DNA from: Gaiellasilicea sp963850995
GTDB taxonomy: Bacteria > Actinomycetota > Thermoleophilia > Gaiellales > Gaiellaceae
Assembly: GCA_963850995.1 (NCBI GenBank)
Contig: CAWKNQ010000016.1
Coordinates: forward strand, 186,001 to 250,000
Reading direction: 5' to 3'
DNA: 64,000 bases
Made by a program: the position numbers and the translations under genes. Of the stretch, positions 52,069-60,866 are shown piece after piece. The notes beneath the pieces are model-generated. The model ran no database searches. It worked only from the letters and a program-made list of their open reading frames with translations, and was not told the DNA's origin. How positions within the stretch are numbered: the first letter of the stretch is position 1; the number at the start of each line of letters is the position of its first letter.

Positions 52069-53694
52069 ATGTCAGACGAACCTACGTCCGAGAGCCCGGC
52101 CGAGAGCCAGCTCGATCGTCGAGAGCTGCTGAAAAAGGCGGGGCAGGTCGGTGCGGGCGCAGTAGCGGCGGGCGCCCTCGCCGGAACGGCGAAATCCGCA
52201 CCCAAGCGGTCGCGCGCAGTACCGATCCGTCGCGGCGGCAGGCTCATCTGGGGGCTCGAGTCGGACCCGGCGCACGTAGCCCCGTTCGGCGGGATCCTGA
52301 CCGCAAACCACTGGGCAAAGGAGTTCGCGTACGACTCGCTCGTCGAGTGGGACCGCAACCTGAACGTCAGGCCCGCGCTCGCCGAGAAGTTCGAGATCAT
52401 CAGCAAGACGCAGATCCGCTGGACGCTGAAGCGCGGCATCAGGTTCCACAACGGCAAGGAAGTCACTTCCGCCGACGTGAAGTACTCCGTCGAGAAGATG
52501 CTCGACCCGCCGCTGCCGGGCAGCATCTCCACCGTCGCTCAGGTGCCGGCGATCGACAGAGTCCAGGTCGTCTCGAAGTACGTGTTCATCCTGCACCTGA
52601 AGCAGCCCGACGCCCGCGTCATCGGCTTCTTCGCCTGGCAGCGATATGCGCCGATCGTGCCGGCGGGGCTCTACGACCAGATCAACGTGGCTCGGAACGC
52701 AATCGGCACCGGCCCGTTCCGGATGCTCGGCTACGAGCCGAACGACCGGATCGAGTACGTCCGCAACGCGCGCTTCTGGAAGCAGGGCCAGCCGTATCTG
52801 AATTCGATGCAGCTGAAGATCCTCGGCGACGAGCAGGCCCGCGTCGCGGCGCTTCGCGCCGGGGCGATCGACGGCGCAACCCTGACCGTCGAGGTCGCCC
52901 GGTCGTTCAACAACGACAGCAACGTCACCGTGCTGAAAGGGCCCAACGCGGCGTTCCGCGAGCTGCAGATGACGATCAAGAAGGGCCAGGACCGGCCGTG
53001 GCACGACCCGCGTGTGCGCCTGGCCGTCAACCATGCGATCAACCGCGCGGACATCATCCGGCGGGTGTACAGCGGCGAAGCCGAGTACTCGGGGTTCGTT
53101 CCGCCGGGCTACGGCCCCTGGCCGCTGCCGGACGCGGAGTTGAAGCAGAAGTACCTGAAGTTCGATCTCCCCAAGGCGCGGCAGCTGATGCGGGACGCCG
53201 GCCAGTCGAGAGGCTTCGAAGTCACGATGACGACGTTCGCCCTGCAGGACTACCCGCTGATCTCCGCGGTCGTCCAGTCGCAGCTGAAGCAGATCAACAT
53301 CGAGGTCAACATCGTCGCGCAGGAGGCCGGCACGTTCGCGGCGGCGAACGGCCAGGGCACCTTCGACTGGGACCTCACGGGTCGCGGCATGCGCGGCGAC
53401 GTCGACGGGTACGTGGCCGAGTTCCACCCGGCCGCTCCCGTGTTCAACATCTGGTACCCGGAATACAACAACGTCCCCGCCTGGCGGGGGATCGGTAACG
53501 GCCGGATCCAGCTCGATCCCGCCAAGCGCCTCCCGATCTACCAGGCTGCGCAGCGGGCACTGCTGCTCAACCCCGTGCAGATCCCGCTCGTCGCGATCAA
53601 GAAGTACCAGGTCATCCGTAACCGCGTGGAGAACATGTACGTCGCGTTCAGCGACTTCAACACGGGGCTCCGGACGACCTGGCTGAGCAGTTGA
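52069..53694 (+). CDS. Family 5 ABC transporter substrate-binding protein with Tat-like signal
   Basis: SBP_bac_5 protein of 541 residues. ATG at 52069 follows AGAGGAGGG. The N-terminus has a long charged leader then DRRELLKKAGQVGAGAVAAG, a twin-arginine-type signal with a weak hydrophobic core, so Tat export of a folded protein is likely. Family blocks: LIWGLESDPAHVAPFGG, WTLKRGIRFHNGKEVTSADV, KYSVEKMLDPP, GTGPFRMLGYEPND, and ARQLMRDAGQSRGFEVTM. It binds the substrate for the split Dpp importer; probably a small peptide or N-acyl amino acid given the following D-aminoacylase. Confidence 0.92.
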   Translation: MSDEPTSESPAESQLDRRELLKKAGQVGAGAVAAGALAGTAKSAPKRSRAVPIRRGGRLIWGLESDPAHVAPFGGILTANHWAKEFAYDSLVEWDRNLNVRPALAEKFEIISKTQIRWTLKRGIRFHNGKEVTSADVKYSVEKMLDPPLPGSISTVAQVPAIDRVQVVSKYVFILHLKQPDARVIGFFAWQRYAPIVPAGLYDQINVARNAIGTGPFRMLGYEPNDRIEYVRNARFWKQGQPYLNSMQLKILGDEQARVAALRAGAIDGATLTVEVARSFNNDSNVTVLKGPNAAFRELQMTIKKGQDRPWHDPRVRLAVNHAINRADIIRRVYSGEAEYSGFVPPGYGPWPLPDAELKQKYLKFDLPKARQLMRDAGQSRGFEVTMTTFALQDYPLISAVVQSQLKQINIEVNIVAQEAGTFAAANGQGTFDWDLTGRGMRGDVDGYVAEFHPAAPVFNIWYPEYNNVPAWRGIGNGRIQLDPAKRLPIYQAAQRALLLNPVQIPLVAIKKYQVIRNRVENMYVAFSDFNTGLRTTWLSS

Positions 53695-53717
53695 CAGACA
53701 GCATCCCCGTCGGTCTG

Positions 53718-53745
53718 GAGGGGCGCCGCTTCGGCGGCGTCCCTC
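53718..53745 (+). terminator. TTCG-loop hairpin between binding-protein and permease genes
   Basis: GAGGGGCGCCGC and GCGGCGTCCCTC pair over 12 positions with one mismatch around a TTCG tetraloop; three more pairs (one G-U) extend it to 53715-53748. It lies 24 bases after the binding-protein stop and 30 bases before the permease start. No T-run. It should protect the upstream message and limit read-through into the permeases. Confidence 0.7.
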
Positions 53746-53774
53746 CGGCGTTCGGGGCCCGGTAGAGCAGGCGC

Positions 53775-54725
53775 TTGGCCGGCTACATCCTCAGGCGGAT
53801 TGCGTTCGCAATCCCGACGCTCATCATTGTTTCGATCGGGATCTTCCTGATGGTCAGGCTGCTGCCCGGCGACATCATCGACATCCTCTTCGGCGGCGAC
53901 CTCAGCGCTCCCGAGGAGGTCAAGGAGCAGGCACGCGAGCAACTCGGTCTGAACGGCTCCTATGCCGAGCAGTACTGGCGCTGGATCAGCGGCGTCGTCC
54001 AGGGTGACTTCGGCTTCTCGCTCCGCAACACCGAGCCGGTCTCGAACATCATCGGCGACGCGCTCGTCATCACGCTGGAGCTGGTCGTCCTCGGGCTCCT
54101 GATCGCCACCCTCGTCGGCGTGCCCCTCGGCGTGATCTCGGCCGTCAGGCGCGACAGCGCCGCCGACTACACGTCCCGCATCGGCGGCCTGATCGGGCTC
54201 AGCATTCCGAGCTTCTGGCTTGCGACGTTGCTGCTGCTCTTCACCTCACGCGTGTTCGGCTGGGTCCCACCGCTCGTCTATATCTCGCCGTGGGACGATC
54301 CGATCGGAAACCTGAGTCAGTTCATCCTCCCGGCGATCTCGATCTCGGTCTTCACGATGGCGATCGTGATGCGCATGGTGCGCAATACGATGCTCGAGGT
54401 GCTCGGCCAGGACTACGTCCGCACCGCCCGCGCCAAGGGCGTCAGCCGGAGGAAAGTCGTCTCGAAGCACGCCCTGCGGAACGCGCTGATCCCTGTGATC
54501 ACGATCGTGGGCTTCGAGATCGGCGTCCTGATCGGCGGCGCCGCGATCGTCGAGATCATCTTCGGGCTGCCCGGCGTCGGGTACGTCCTCCTCCAGGCGA
54601 TCTTCGGCCGGGACTACCCGGTGATCCAGGCGATGACCTTGATGATCGCGTTCACATTCATCTTCGCGAACCTGCTCGTGGACATCCTCTACGGCATCCT
54701 CGACCCCCGGATCAGCCAGAGATGA
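53775..54725 (+). CDS. dppB: Peptide ABC transporter permease (DppB type), second system
   Basis: Permease of 316 residues from a TTG start at 53775 with a weak AGCAGG site; no other start fits before the conserved YILRRIAFAIPTLIIVSIGI helix. LLPGDIIDILFG, the long loop with QYWRWISGVVQGDFGFSL, EAA loop DYVRTARAKGVSRRKVVSKH and the end VDILYGILDPRISQ are typical DppB. The TTG start and the hairpin upstream both suggest lower expression than the binding protein. ATGA overlap with the DppC-type gene. Confidence 0.92.
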   Translation: MAGYILRRIAFAIPTLIIVSIGIFLMVRLLPGDIIDILFGGDLSAPEEVKEQAREQLGLNGSYAEQYWRWISGVVQGDFGFSLRNTEPVSNIIGDALVITLELVVLGLLIATLVGVPLGVISAVRRDSAADYTSRIGGLIGLSIPSFWLATLLLLFTSRVFGWVPPLVYISPWDDPIGNLSQFILPAISISVFTMAIVMRMVRNTMLEVLGQDYVRTARAKGVSRRKVVSKHALRNALIPVITIVGFEIGVLIGGAAIVEIIFGLPGVGYVLLQAIFGRDYPVIQAMTLMIAFTFIFANLLVDILYGILDPRISQR

Positions 54726-55666
54726 GCCCGAGCAGTCAAGCTCCCGAGCCTGCGTACGCGACCGAGGGGCACGGTGGCGTCACCGCCGTCTGGGATTCGA
54801 TGCCGAAGCAGCGTCTGGGCTTCCTCGGCAAGTGGCGCAACCCGATCGGCATCGTCGGTGCCGCCATCATCATCTTCAACGTCCTCGTCGCCCTGTTCGG
54901 CCCCTTCGTCTGGACGGTCGACCCGGACGAGCTGGTTGCCCTTCGATTCGAGGACCCGAGCTGGGCCCACCCGATGGGTACCGACGAGCTCGGCCGCGAC
55001 ACGCTGGCGCGCATCATCCACGGGGCGCAGGTCTCGCTGTACGTCGGCGCCGTCTCCGTGTCGATTGCCTTCGTCGGCGGGGTCGTGTTCGGAATGCTGG
55101 CGGGCTACTACACCGGGATCGTCGACACGCTGCTGATGCGCATCGTCGACATCATGTTCTCGCTGCCCGGGATCGTCCTCGCGATCGTGATCGCAGGCCT
55201 CCTCGGCCCGAGCCGCCGCAACGCGATGATCGCAATCGGAATCGTGATCCTGCCCGCCTTCGGGCGGGTCGTGCGGGGAGCCGTGCTCGAGGTGATGGGC
55301 TATCCGTTCACCGAGTCGGCGCGTGCGCTCGGAGCGAGCGGTTGGCGGATCATGCTGCGGCACGTGATCCCCAACATCACCTCGCCGCTGCTCGTGCTGG
55401 TGACGGTCTACCTGTCGGTTGCGATCCTGGCCGAGGCGGCGCTGAGCTTCCTCGGGCTCGGCACCCAGCCGCCGGAGGCTTCGTGGGGCGGCATGTTGAG
55501 CACCGGCCGCACCTACATCGACATCACTCCGTGGCTGTCGATCTTCCCGGGCGCCGCGATCATGATCGTCGTGCTGGGCTTCAACCTGCTCGGGGACGGG
55601 CTGCGCGACATCCTCGATCCCCGGCTCGGCCCCCACGTCGGCGACATTCCCGTCAAGAAGGAGTGA
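54722..55666 (+). CDS. dppC: Peptide ABC transporter permease (DppC type), second system
   Basis: Permease of 314 residues from the ATG at 54722. A hydrophilic leader of 35 residues precedes the first helix (PIGIVGAAIIIFNVLVALFG), then HPMGTDELGRDTLARIIHGA, MRIVDIMFSLPGIVLAIVIA, EAA loop ARALGASGWRIMLRHVIPN and GDGLRDILDPRLG. The ATPases it needs are the OppD/OppF-type proteins at 48-50.1 kb on the other strand. TGATG overlap with the D-aminoacylase gene. Confidence 0.92.
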   Translation: MSPSSQAPEPAYATEGHGGVTAVWDSMPKQRLGFLGKWRNPIGIVGAAIIIFNVLVALFGPFVWTVDPDELVALRFEDPSWAHPMGTDELGRDTLARIIHGAQVSLYVGAVSVSIAFVGGVVFGMLAGYYTGIVDTLLMRIVDIMFSLPGIVLAIVIAGLLGPSRRNAMIAIGIVILPAFGRVVRGAVLEVMGYPFTESARALGASGWRIMLRHVIPNITSPLLVLVTVYLSVAILAEAALSFLGLGTQPPEASWGGMLSTGRTYIDITPWLSIFPGAAIMIVVLGFNLLGDGLRDILDPRLGPHVGDIPVKKE

Positions 55667-57270
55667 TGCTGGACGTCCTGATCCGGGACGGCTGGGTCGC
55701 GGACGGGACCGGCAGCCCCCCGTTTCGCGGCGACGTCGCGATCGAGGGCGACAGGATCGTCAGCGTCGGCCGGCTCGGTTCGGCGGCAACCGCCGATCGC
55801 GTGATCGACGCGACCGGCAAGGTCGTCTGCCCCGGGTTCGTCGACCCGCACAGCCACAGCGACTTCTCGATCCTCGCCAACCCGACCGCCGAGAGCACGA
55901 TCCGCCAGGGCGTCACGACCGAGGTCGTCGGCAACTGCGGCTGGAGCTACGCGCCTGTGACGCCGGCCTCCGAGCCCGTCATCCGCAGCCGGCTGCACGC
56001 GTTCGCGTTCGACAAGCCCACCATCCCCTGGACGACCTTCGGCGAGCACCTCGAGTTCCTCTCGGACGTCGGCCACACCCCGAACTTCGCCTGGTTCGTC
56101 GGCCACAACGCGATCCGGCTCGCTGCCGGAGTGTCCGGGTCGACTCCGACCTCTGAGCAGCTGGCGACGATGGAAGGATTCGTCCACGAGGCGATGCAGT
56201 CGGGGGCGCTGGGGCTGTCGACGGGCCTCGAGTTCAACCCCGGCCGGGAGGCGACGGTCGAGGAGCTGATGCGCCTGAACGCCGTCGCCGGAGCCTACGA
56301 CGGCATCTACGCGAGCCACGTCCGCAACCGCGACTCGGGCCTGCTCGAGGCGATCGACGAGTTCCTCGCCGTCGCCCGGGCGGGAGGCACGAGAGCCGAG
56401 ATCTCGCACCTGAACGTCCGCCACAACACAAACGCGCCGGAGCGGGGCTGGGAGCGTGCGGTCGAGAAGATGGCGGCGAGCCGCGAGACGGGGCTCGACG
56501 TCCTCGCCGACACGACGCCGTTCCGGGAGGGACTCGGCCAGATGGCCGGGATCCTGCCGCCGTGGGTGGCCGCCGACGGGCCCGAGGCCGCAGCGGTGAA
56601 GCTGCGCGACCCGGCGCTCCGCGAGCGGATGCGCAACGAGAGCGACCGCTACTGGCGCTTCATCCACAAGGGCGAATGGGAGCGCGTGTACTTCCAGGCG
56701 ACGCCCGAGCACCCTGACCTCGGCGGCCTCAACTTCCGCCAGATCTCGGAGAAGATGGGCAAGGACCCGTGGGACTGCTACCTCGACATCCTCGCGGACG
56801 CAGGCACAGGTTACGAGTCGATCCTTACGGTCGGGACGCTCTTCACCGACGAGCACCTGGCGGAGATGATCGGCCACCCGCTCTTCTGCCTCGGCGTCGA
56901 CACGTTCACGGTCCAGGACACGGGGCCGCTGAGCGAGATCATGAGGCACCCGCTCGGATTCGCCGGCCACGTCCACTACCTCACCCACCACGTGCGCGAG
57001 CAAGGCACGCTGCGCCTGGAGGAGGCGATCCGGAAGATGACGAGCATGCCGGCAGCCCACTTCGGCCTCTGGGATCGCGGCCTCCTGCGAGCGGGCTACA
57101 GCGCGGATGTCGTGGTGCTCGACTACGAAGACCTCGACAACGTCTCCACGCGCGAACGTCCAACCGTCTACGCACGGGGAGTCGAGCACGTCCTCGTCAA
57201 CGGCGTCGCCGTCGTCGACGGCGCCGAGCACACGGGCGCGCGCCCCGGCCGTCACCTGCTGCGACGGTGA
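55666..57270 (+). CDS. D-aminoacylase / N-acyl-D-amino-acid deacylase (amidohydrolase family)
   Basis: Amidohydrolase-superfamily enzyme of 534 residues. Metal His pair in FVDPHSHSDFS, Cys in VGNCGWSYAPV (the zinc-bridging Cys of D-aminoacylases), ASHVRNRDSGL and ISHLNVRHNTN with further His ligands, and the final acidic position in CLGVDTFTV, where most relatives have SDG. The AADHFGL-like end (AAHFGLWDRGLLRAGYSAD) is typical. It releases a D-amino acid and a carboxylic acid, fitting a Dpp importer and threonine aldolase in the same operon. TGATG overlap before, GTGA after. Confidence 0.9.
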   Translation: MLDVLIRDGWVADGTGSPPFRGDVAIEGDRIVSVGRLGSAATADRVIDATGKVVCPGFVDPHSHSDFSILANPTAESTIRQGVTTEVVGNCGWSYAPVTPASEPVIRSRLHAFAFDKPTIPWTTFGEHLEFLSDVGHTPNFAWFVGHNAIRLAAGVSGSTPTSEQLATMEGFVHEAMQSGALGLSTGLEFNPGREATVEELMRLNAVAGAYDGIYASHVRNRDSGLLEAIDEFLAVARAGGTRAEISHLNVRHNTNAPERGWERAVEKMAASRETGLDVLADTTPFREGLGQMAGILPPWVAADGPEAAAVKLRDPALRERMRNESDRYWRFIHKGEWERVYFQATPEHPDLGGLNFRQISEKMGKDPWDCYLDILADAGTGYESILTVGTLFTDEHLAEMIGHPLFCLGVDTFTVQDTGPLSEIMRHPLGFAGHVHYLTHHVREQGTLRLEEAIRKMTSMPAAHFGLWDRGLLRAGYSADVVVLDYEDLDNVSTRERPTVYARGVEHVLVNGVAVVDGAEHTGARPGRHLLRR

Positions 57271-58309
57271 CCGCGCCGCCGATCGACCTCCGCTCCGACC
57301 TCCACGCCGGGCCCACAGACCAGATGTGGGACGCGATGCGCGCCGCCCCGCTCGGCTGGGCGACACACGGCGAGGATCCTTCGGTCAACGAGCTGCAGGT
57401 GCGGATGGCCGGCCTGCTCGGCAAGGAGGCCGCGCTCTGGGTCCCGACCTGTGGAATGGCCAACCTTGTCGCGCTCCTGACGATCGCACCGCGAGGGAGC
57501 TCGGTCGTCCTCGAAGCCTCCTCGCACGTCCTCACCTCCGAGGAGATGGGGATCGAGGAGATAGCCGGCCTGGAGCCCCAGTCGCTCTGGGCCGAGGACG
57601 GGCGGCTCGACCCGGTCGACGTGGAGGAGCTGATCGTCGAAACGGGCGCGACGATGCTCGTGCTCGAGAACACGCACACGAGAGCGGGCGGCACCGTCCT
57701 CACACCGGAGCTGACGGCCGAGCTGGCCGGGGCAGCGCAGCGTCACGGCGCCTACGTGCATCTCGACGGAGCGCGGCTCTTCAACGCCGCGGTCGCGCTC
57801 GGCATCCCGGTCTCGAAGCTCGCCGGACCGGCGAACACGGTCGCGGTCAGCCTGAACAAGGGCCTGTGTGCGCCGATGGGGGCGATCCTCGCGGGCCGAA
57901 CGCAGGTGATCGAGCTGGCGCACCGCACGCTGCGACGGCTCGGCGGGGCGAGCGTCCACAAGGCGGGGATCGCGGCCGCAGCGGCGCTCGTCGCGCTCGA
58001 CACGCTCGTCGACCGGCTCGCCGACGACCACCGGCGGGCGCGCGAACTGGGGGCGCTGCTCCAGGAGTCCCGGGTCTCGAGGTCGAGCCGGCGGAGATCG
58101 AGACGAACATCGTTCTCCTCGACGTCAGCGGCACGGAGCTCTATCCGGACGAGTTCCTGCGGCTCCTGGCAGAGCGAGGCGTCCTGGGCATGGAGCGCGA
58201 CACGAGTCGCGTCCGCTTCGTCACGCACCGCCTGATCGGCGACGACGAGGTCTCCCGCGCCGCCGAGATCGTTGCGGAGCTCGCCGCCGAGCACACTCAG
58301 CCTGCGTGA
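57267..58309 (+). CDS. Threonine aldolase-family PLP enzyme, one frameshift
   Basis: Fold-type I PLP lyase (beta-eliminating lyase/low-specificity threonine aldolase) of about 347 residues after restoring one missing G near 58067 (V-P-G-L-E-V-E-P then continues). LRSDLHAGPTDQMWDAM, His87 (ASSHVL), VLENTHTRAGGTV, Asp168/Arg170 (HLDGARLF) and Lys198 (VSLNKGLCAP) give a complete PLP site. It would cleave threonine-like beta-hydroxy amino acids to glycine and an aldehyde. Stereospecificity (L or D) cannot be told. GTG at 57267 in a GTGA overlap with the D-aminoacylase gene, the last gene of this operon. Confidence 0.88.
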
Positions 58310-58390
58310 GCGATCTCCAGGAGGTCGAGGGTGGGGCGATCGTCCTCGCCGCGATATACGTGTAGGTCGAGGCCGCGAACGAAGGAGAGC

Positions 58391-59197
58391 ATGCCGCACG
58401 CGACGAACCCCGAGGACGGCGTCCGCACCTACTTCGAGGACTCGGGAGGCGCGGGCCCGCCGGTTCTCTTCTACACCGGGTTCGCCGATCCGCTCGAGGT
58501 CGCGAAGGCATCGCGCCTCGCCCGTGCGCTAAGCGGCGAGTTCCGGCTGATCTTCGCCGATCATCGCGGTCAGGGCGGAAGCGACAAGCCGCGCGAGCCG
58601 ACCGCGTATGCGCTCGCGACTCGTGTTGGCGACGCTGTCGCAGTCCTCGACGCGCTCGGCGTCGAGCGTGCGCACTTCGTTGGCGCCTCGTGGGGAGCTA
58701 GGCTCGGCTACGCGGTCGGCGCGCATGCGCCCGAGCAGCTGCACTCGCTCGTCCTCAGCGGCAACCAGCCGTACGCCTGGAATCTCGAGTCGCCTACCGC
58801 TCAGGCGGTCGCCGCCGCCATCGCCGCCTCCCGGCGGGAAGGCATGAAGGGCTTCGTGGAAGCCTTCGAGGTTGCGCTCGACTATCGCTTCCCGGAGCCC
58901 GCGCGGACGTGGACGCTCGAGAAGAACGATCCGGCCGCGCTCGAGGCCGCCTGGCGATCCGTTCGGGCCGAGGGCGCCGTCTCGCAGGACCTGAGGACGT
59001 GGCGCGTGCCGTGCCTCATCTGCGCCGGCGAAGCGGACGAGATGCACGACGCCGCCAAGCGCGCGGCGGCGGAGATCCCCGGCGCGAGGTTCGTCTCGCT
59101 CGCCGGCCACTCGCACATCTCCGCCTTCTACGAAGCGGACGATCTCCTGCTGCCCGACATCCTCGAGCTTCTCCGCTCAGCGTCGCCGAGACGGTGA
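58391..59197 (+). CDS. Alpha/beta hydrolase
   Basis: Alpha/beta hydrolase-fold enzyme of 268 residues. The nucleophile Ser100 is in VGASWGARLG, the acid in AGEADEMHD and the His in LAGHSHISAF; the oxyanion region is VLFYTGFADP and DHRGQGGSDKP. ATG at 58391 follows AAGGAGAG; an in-frame earlier start adds a non-conserved 20-residue leader. The 81 bases before it carry GATATACG (58360s), a possible -10, so it may be a separate unit from the Dpp operon. Likely an esterase, lactonase or C-C hydrolase; substrate unknown. Confidence 0.87.
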   Translation: MPHATNPEDGVRTYFEDSGGAGPPVLFYTGFADPLEVAKASRLARALSGEFRLIFADHRGQGGSDKPREPTAYALATRVGDAVAVLDALGVERAHFVGASWGARLGYAVGAHAPEQLHSLVLSGNQPYAWNLESPTAQAVAAAIAASRREGMKGFVEAFEVALDYRFPEPARTWTLEKNDPAALEAAWRSVRAEGAVSQDLRTWRVPCLICAGEADEMHDAAKRAAAEIPGARFVSLAGHSHISAFYEADDLLLPDILELLRSASPRR

Positions 59198-59320
59198 AGT
59201 CGCGCGAGGTTCCGGTGAGCGCCGTTGCGGGAGCATGACCCCCAATTGGCAACGCCGTCTGGCTGGGAAGGCCAGGAGCACGCCGTCGACGCCCTCCTTA
59301 GCATGGAGGCCGCCCAGAAC

Positions 59321-60040
59321 ATGAGCACCCTGCCGCCCATCGACTCGCCGGAGACGTTCCCCGGCTGGCACGCGCCCTGGCCGGCGTTCGAGGTCGACTG
59401 GAAGCGCGCCGCGCTCGTCCTCATCGACATGCAGAACTACGGGTGCAACCCTGGCGCAGGCCTGGGGCCGATGCTGGCCGAGCGGTATCCGGAGATCGCG
59501 CGCTACTACTTCCCTCGCGTCACCGAGACCGTCGTCCCGAACGCACGACGCTTGCTCGAGGGCTTCCGGGCGGCGGGTCGCCCGGTCGTCTTCACCCGTC
59601 ACGGGCCGCTCCTCGCCGACGGCAGCGACATGATCGCGCGTCGCCGGCGGCGTGACACCGAGGCGCTCGCCGCCACGGGCACGCCGGCGCTGTGGCATCG
59701 CGGCACGTTCGAGCACGAGGTGATCGAGTCCCTCGCGCCCGCGGCCGGCGAGCTGGTGATCGACAAGAACACCTCGAGTGCGCTCAACTCGACAGGCATC
59801 GAAGGGCTCCTGCGCAACATGGAGGTCGAGACGGTGGTTCTGGTCGGCATGGCGACCGACATGTGCGTCGAGACGACGGCGCGCGACGCCGCCGATCGCG
59901 GGCTCAACGTGATCGTCGTAGAGGACGCGACGGCGACGTTCTTCGAGCACCACCATCGCGCTGCCCTGAGCGGTTTCGCGCGGGTCTTCGGTCAGGTCTG
60001 GGACACCGAAGCCGTGCTCGCCGCGCTCGACGCGGGCTGA
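59321..60040 (+). CDS. Isochorismatase-family cysteine hydrolase
   Basis: Cysteine hydrolase of 239 residues with the full triad Asp36 (VLIDMQNYG), Lys149 (VIDKNTSSAL) and Cys182 (ATDMCVETTARDA). Members include N-carbamoylsarcosine amidase, ureidoacrylate hydrolase, biuret hydrolase and nicotinamidase; the long N-terminal PPIDSPETFPGWHAPWPAFE segment is not typical of nicotinamidase. ATG at 59321 is preferred because GGAGG lies 11 bases upstream; ATG at 59303 or GTG-like starts further up are possible. The 123 bases before it contain CGTTGC/GCAACG (59223-59254), a weak terminator candidate. Its 3' end overlaps the convergent phosphoesterase gene by 49 bases. Confidence 0.88.
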   Translation: MSTLPPIDSPETFPGWHAPWPAFEVDWKRAALVLIDMQNYGCNPGAGLGPMLAERYPEIARYYFPRVTETVVPNARRLLEGFRAAGRPVVFTRHGPLLADGSDMIARRRRRDTEALAATGTPALWHRGTFEHEVIESLAPAAGELVIDKNTSSALNSTGIEGLLRNMEVETVVLVGMATDMCVETTARDAADRGLNVIVVEDATATFFEHHHRAALSGFARVFGQVWDTEAVLAALDAG

Positions 60041-60838
60041 ATCTCCCAGCCGTCGCCGCTCTTCTGCCAGAGCTCCTCGTCGGCGGCGAAGACGGGATCG
60101 GTGACCGCCACTTCGCCGAAGCGCCGGGCGGTCCGACGAACGCGGAGCGTGGTCTTGTCGATCTCGACGATCGTCGCATCGAACGGCGGCTCGATCATGG
60201 CGCCGACCGTGAACTGGAGCAACGGCCCGTCGTGCGTGGAGCAGCGTGCGTGGATGTGCCCGCTGAGGACGAGCGTCGGTCGCGAATCGGACCGAAGCCG
60301 GCCCTCGAGGTCGTCGCGGTTGACGAGGTCCCCGGCATATGGGAGACCGGCCGCGGCCACCCGGGACGCCTCGGAGAGGACGGGAAAGTGGGAGGCGACG
60401 ACGACGAGGCCGGCCGCGCTTCTGCCCTCGACAGACTCACCGACGTACTGCGGCGGCGCCGGGCCCCGGCCGACCGCCACACCGGTGACGGCGACCCCGT
60501 CGAGCTCGAGCGGGCTCCGCGTGCAGCAGCCGGATCCCGTGCTCGCCGGCGCGCTCCGCGAACTCCTCGCCGAGGCGGAGATCGTGATTTCCGCCCACGG
60601 TCGCCAGCGGGGCGACCTCTGCTGCCGCAAGACGGGCGAACACATGCGCGAGATCGCTCGGGTTCGGGAACTGGACGATGTCGCCCAGCAGCAGGATGAG
60701 ATCGACCCGGCTCTCGGAGAACCACTCGAGCGCCGCGTCGGTGCGGCGGTCGAGGTGCTCGGGCTCGAAGACGTTGATCCAGCGTGACCCGGCCGGCTCG
60801 AGCTCGCAGTGGAGGTCGCTGAGTACGCCGATGCGCAT
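59992..60838 (-). CDS. Calcineurin-like metallophosphoesterase, one frameshift
   Basis: Dinuclear metallophosphoesterase of about 281 residues after removing one extra base near 60510. The five motifs are in order: GVLSDLHCE (Asp8, His10), LLLGDIVQF, GGNHDLRLG, VVVASHFPVL and LSGHIHARC. The 5' frame stops in HAEPARARRG and the 3' frame resumes PLELDGVAVTGVAV. It hydrolyses a phosphate mono- or diester in the cytosol. ATG at 60838; only 28 bases separate it from the divergent enolase-superfamily gene. The last 16 codons run into the end of the isochorismatase gene on the other strand, and nothing conserved is in that tail. Confidence 0.85.
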
Positions 60839-60866
60839 GTGAGAACTCAGGGGTTAGGCTCGCTCG

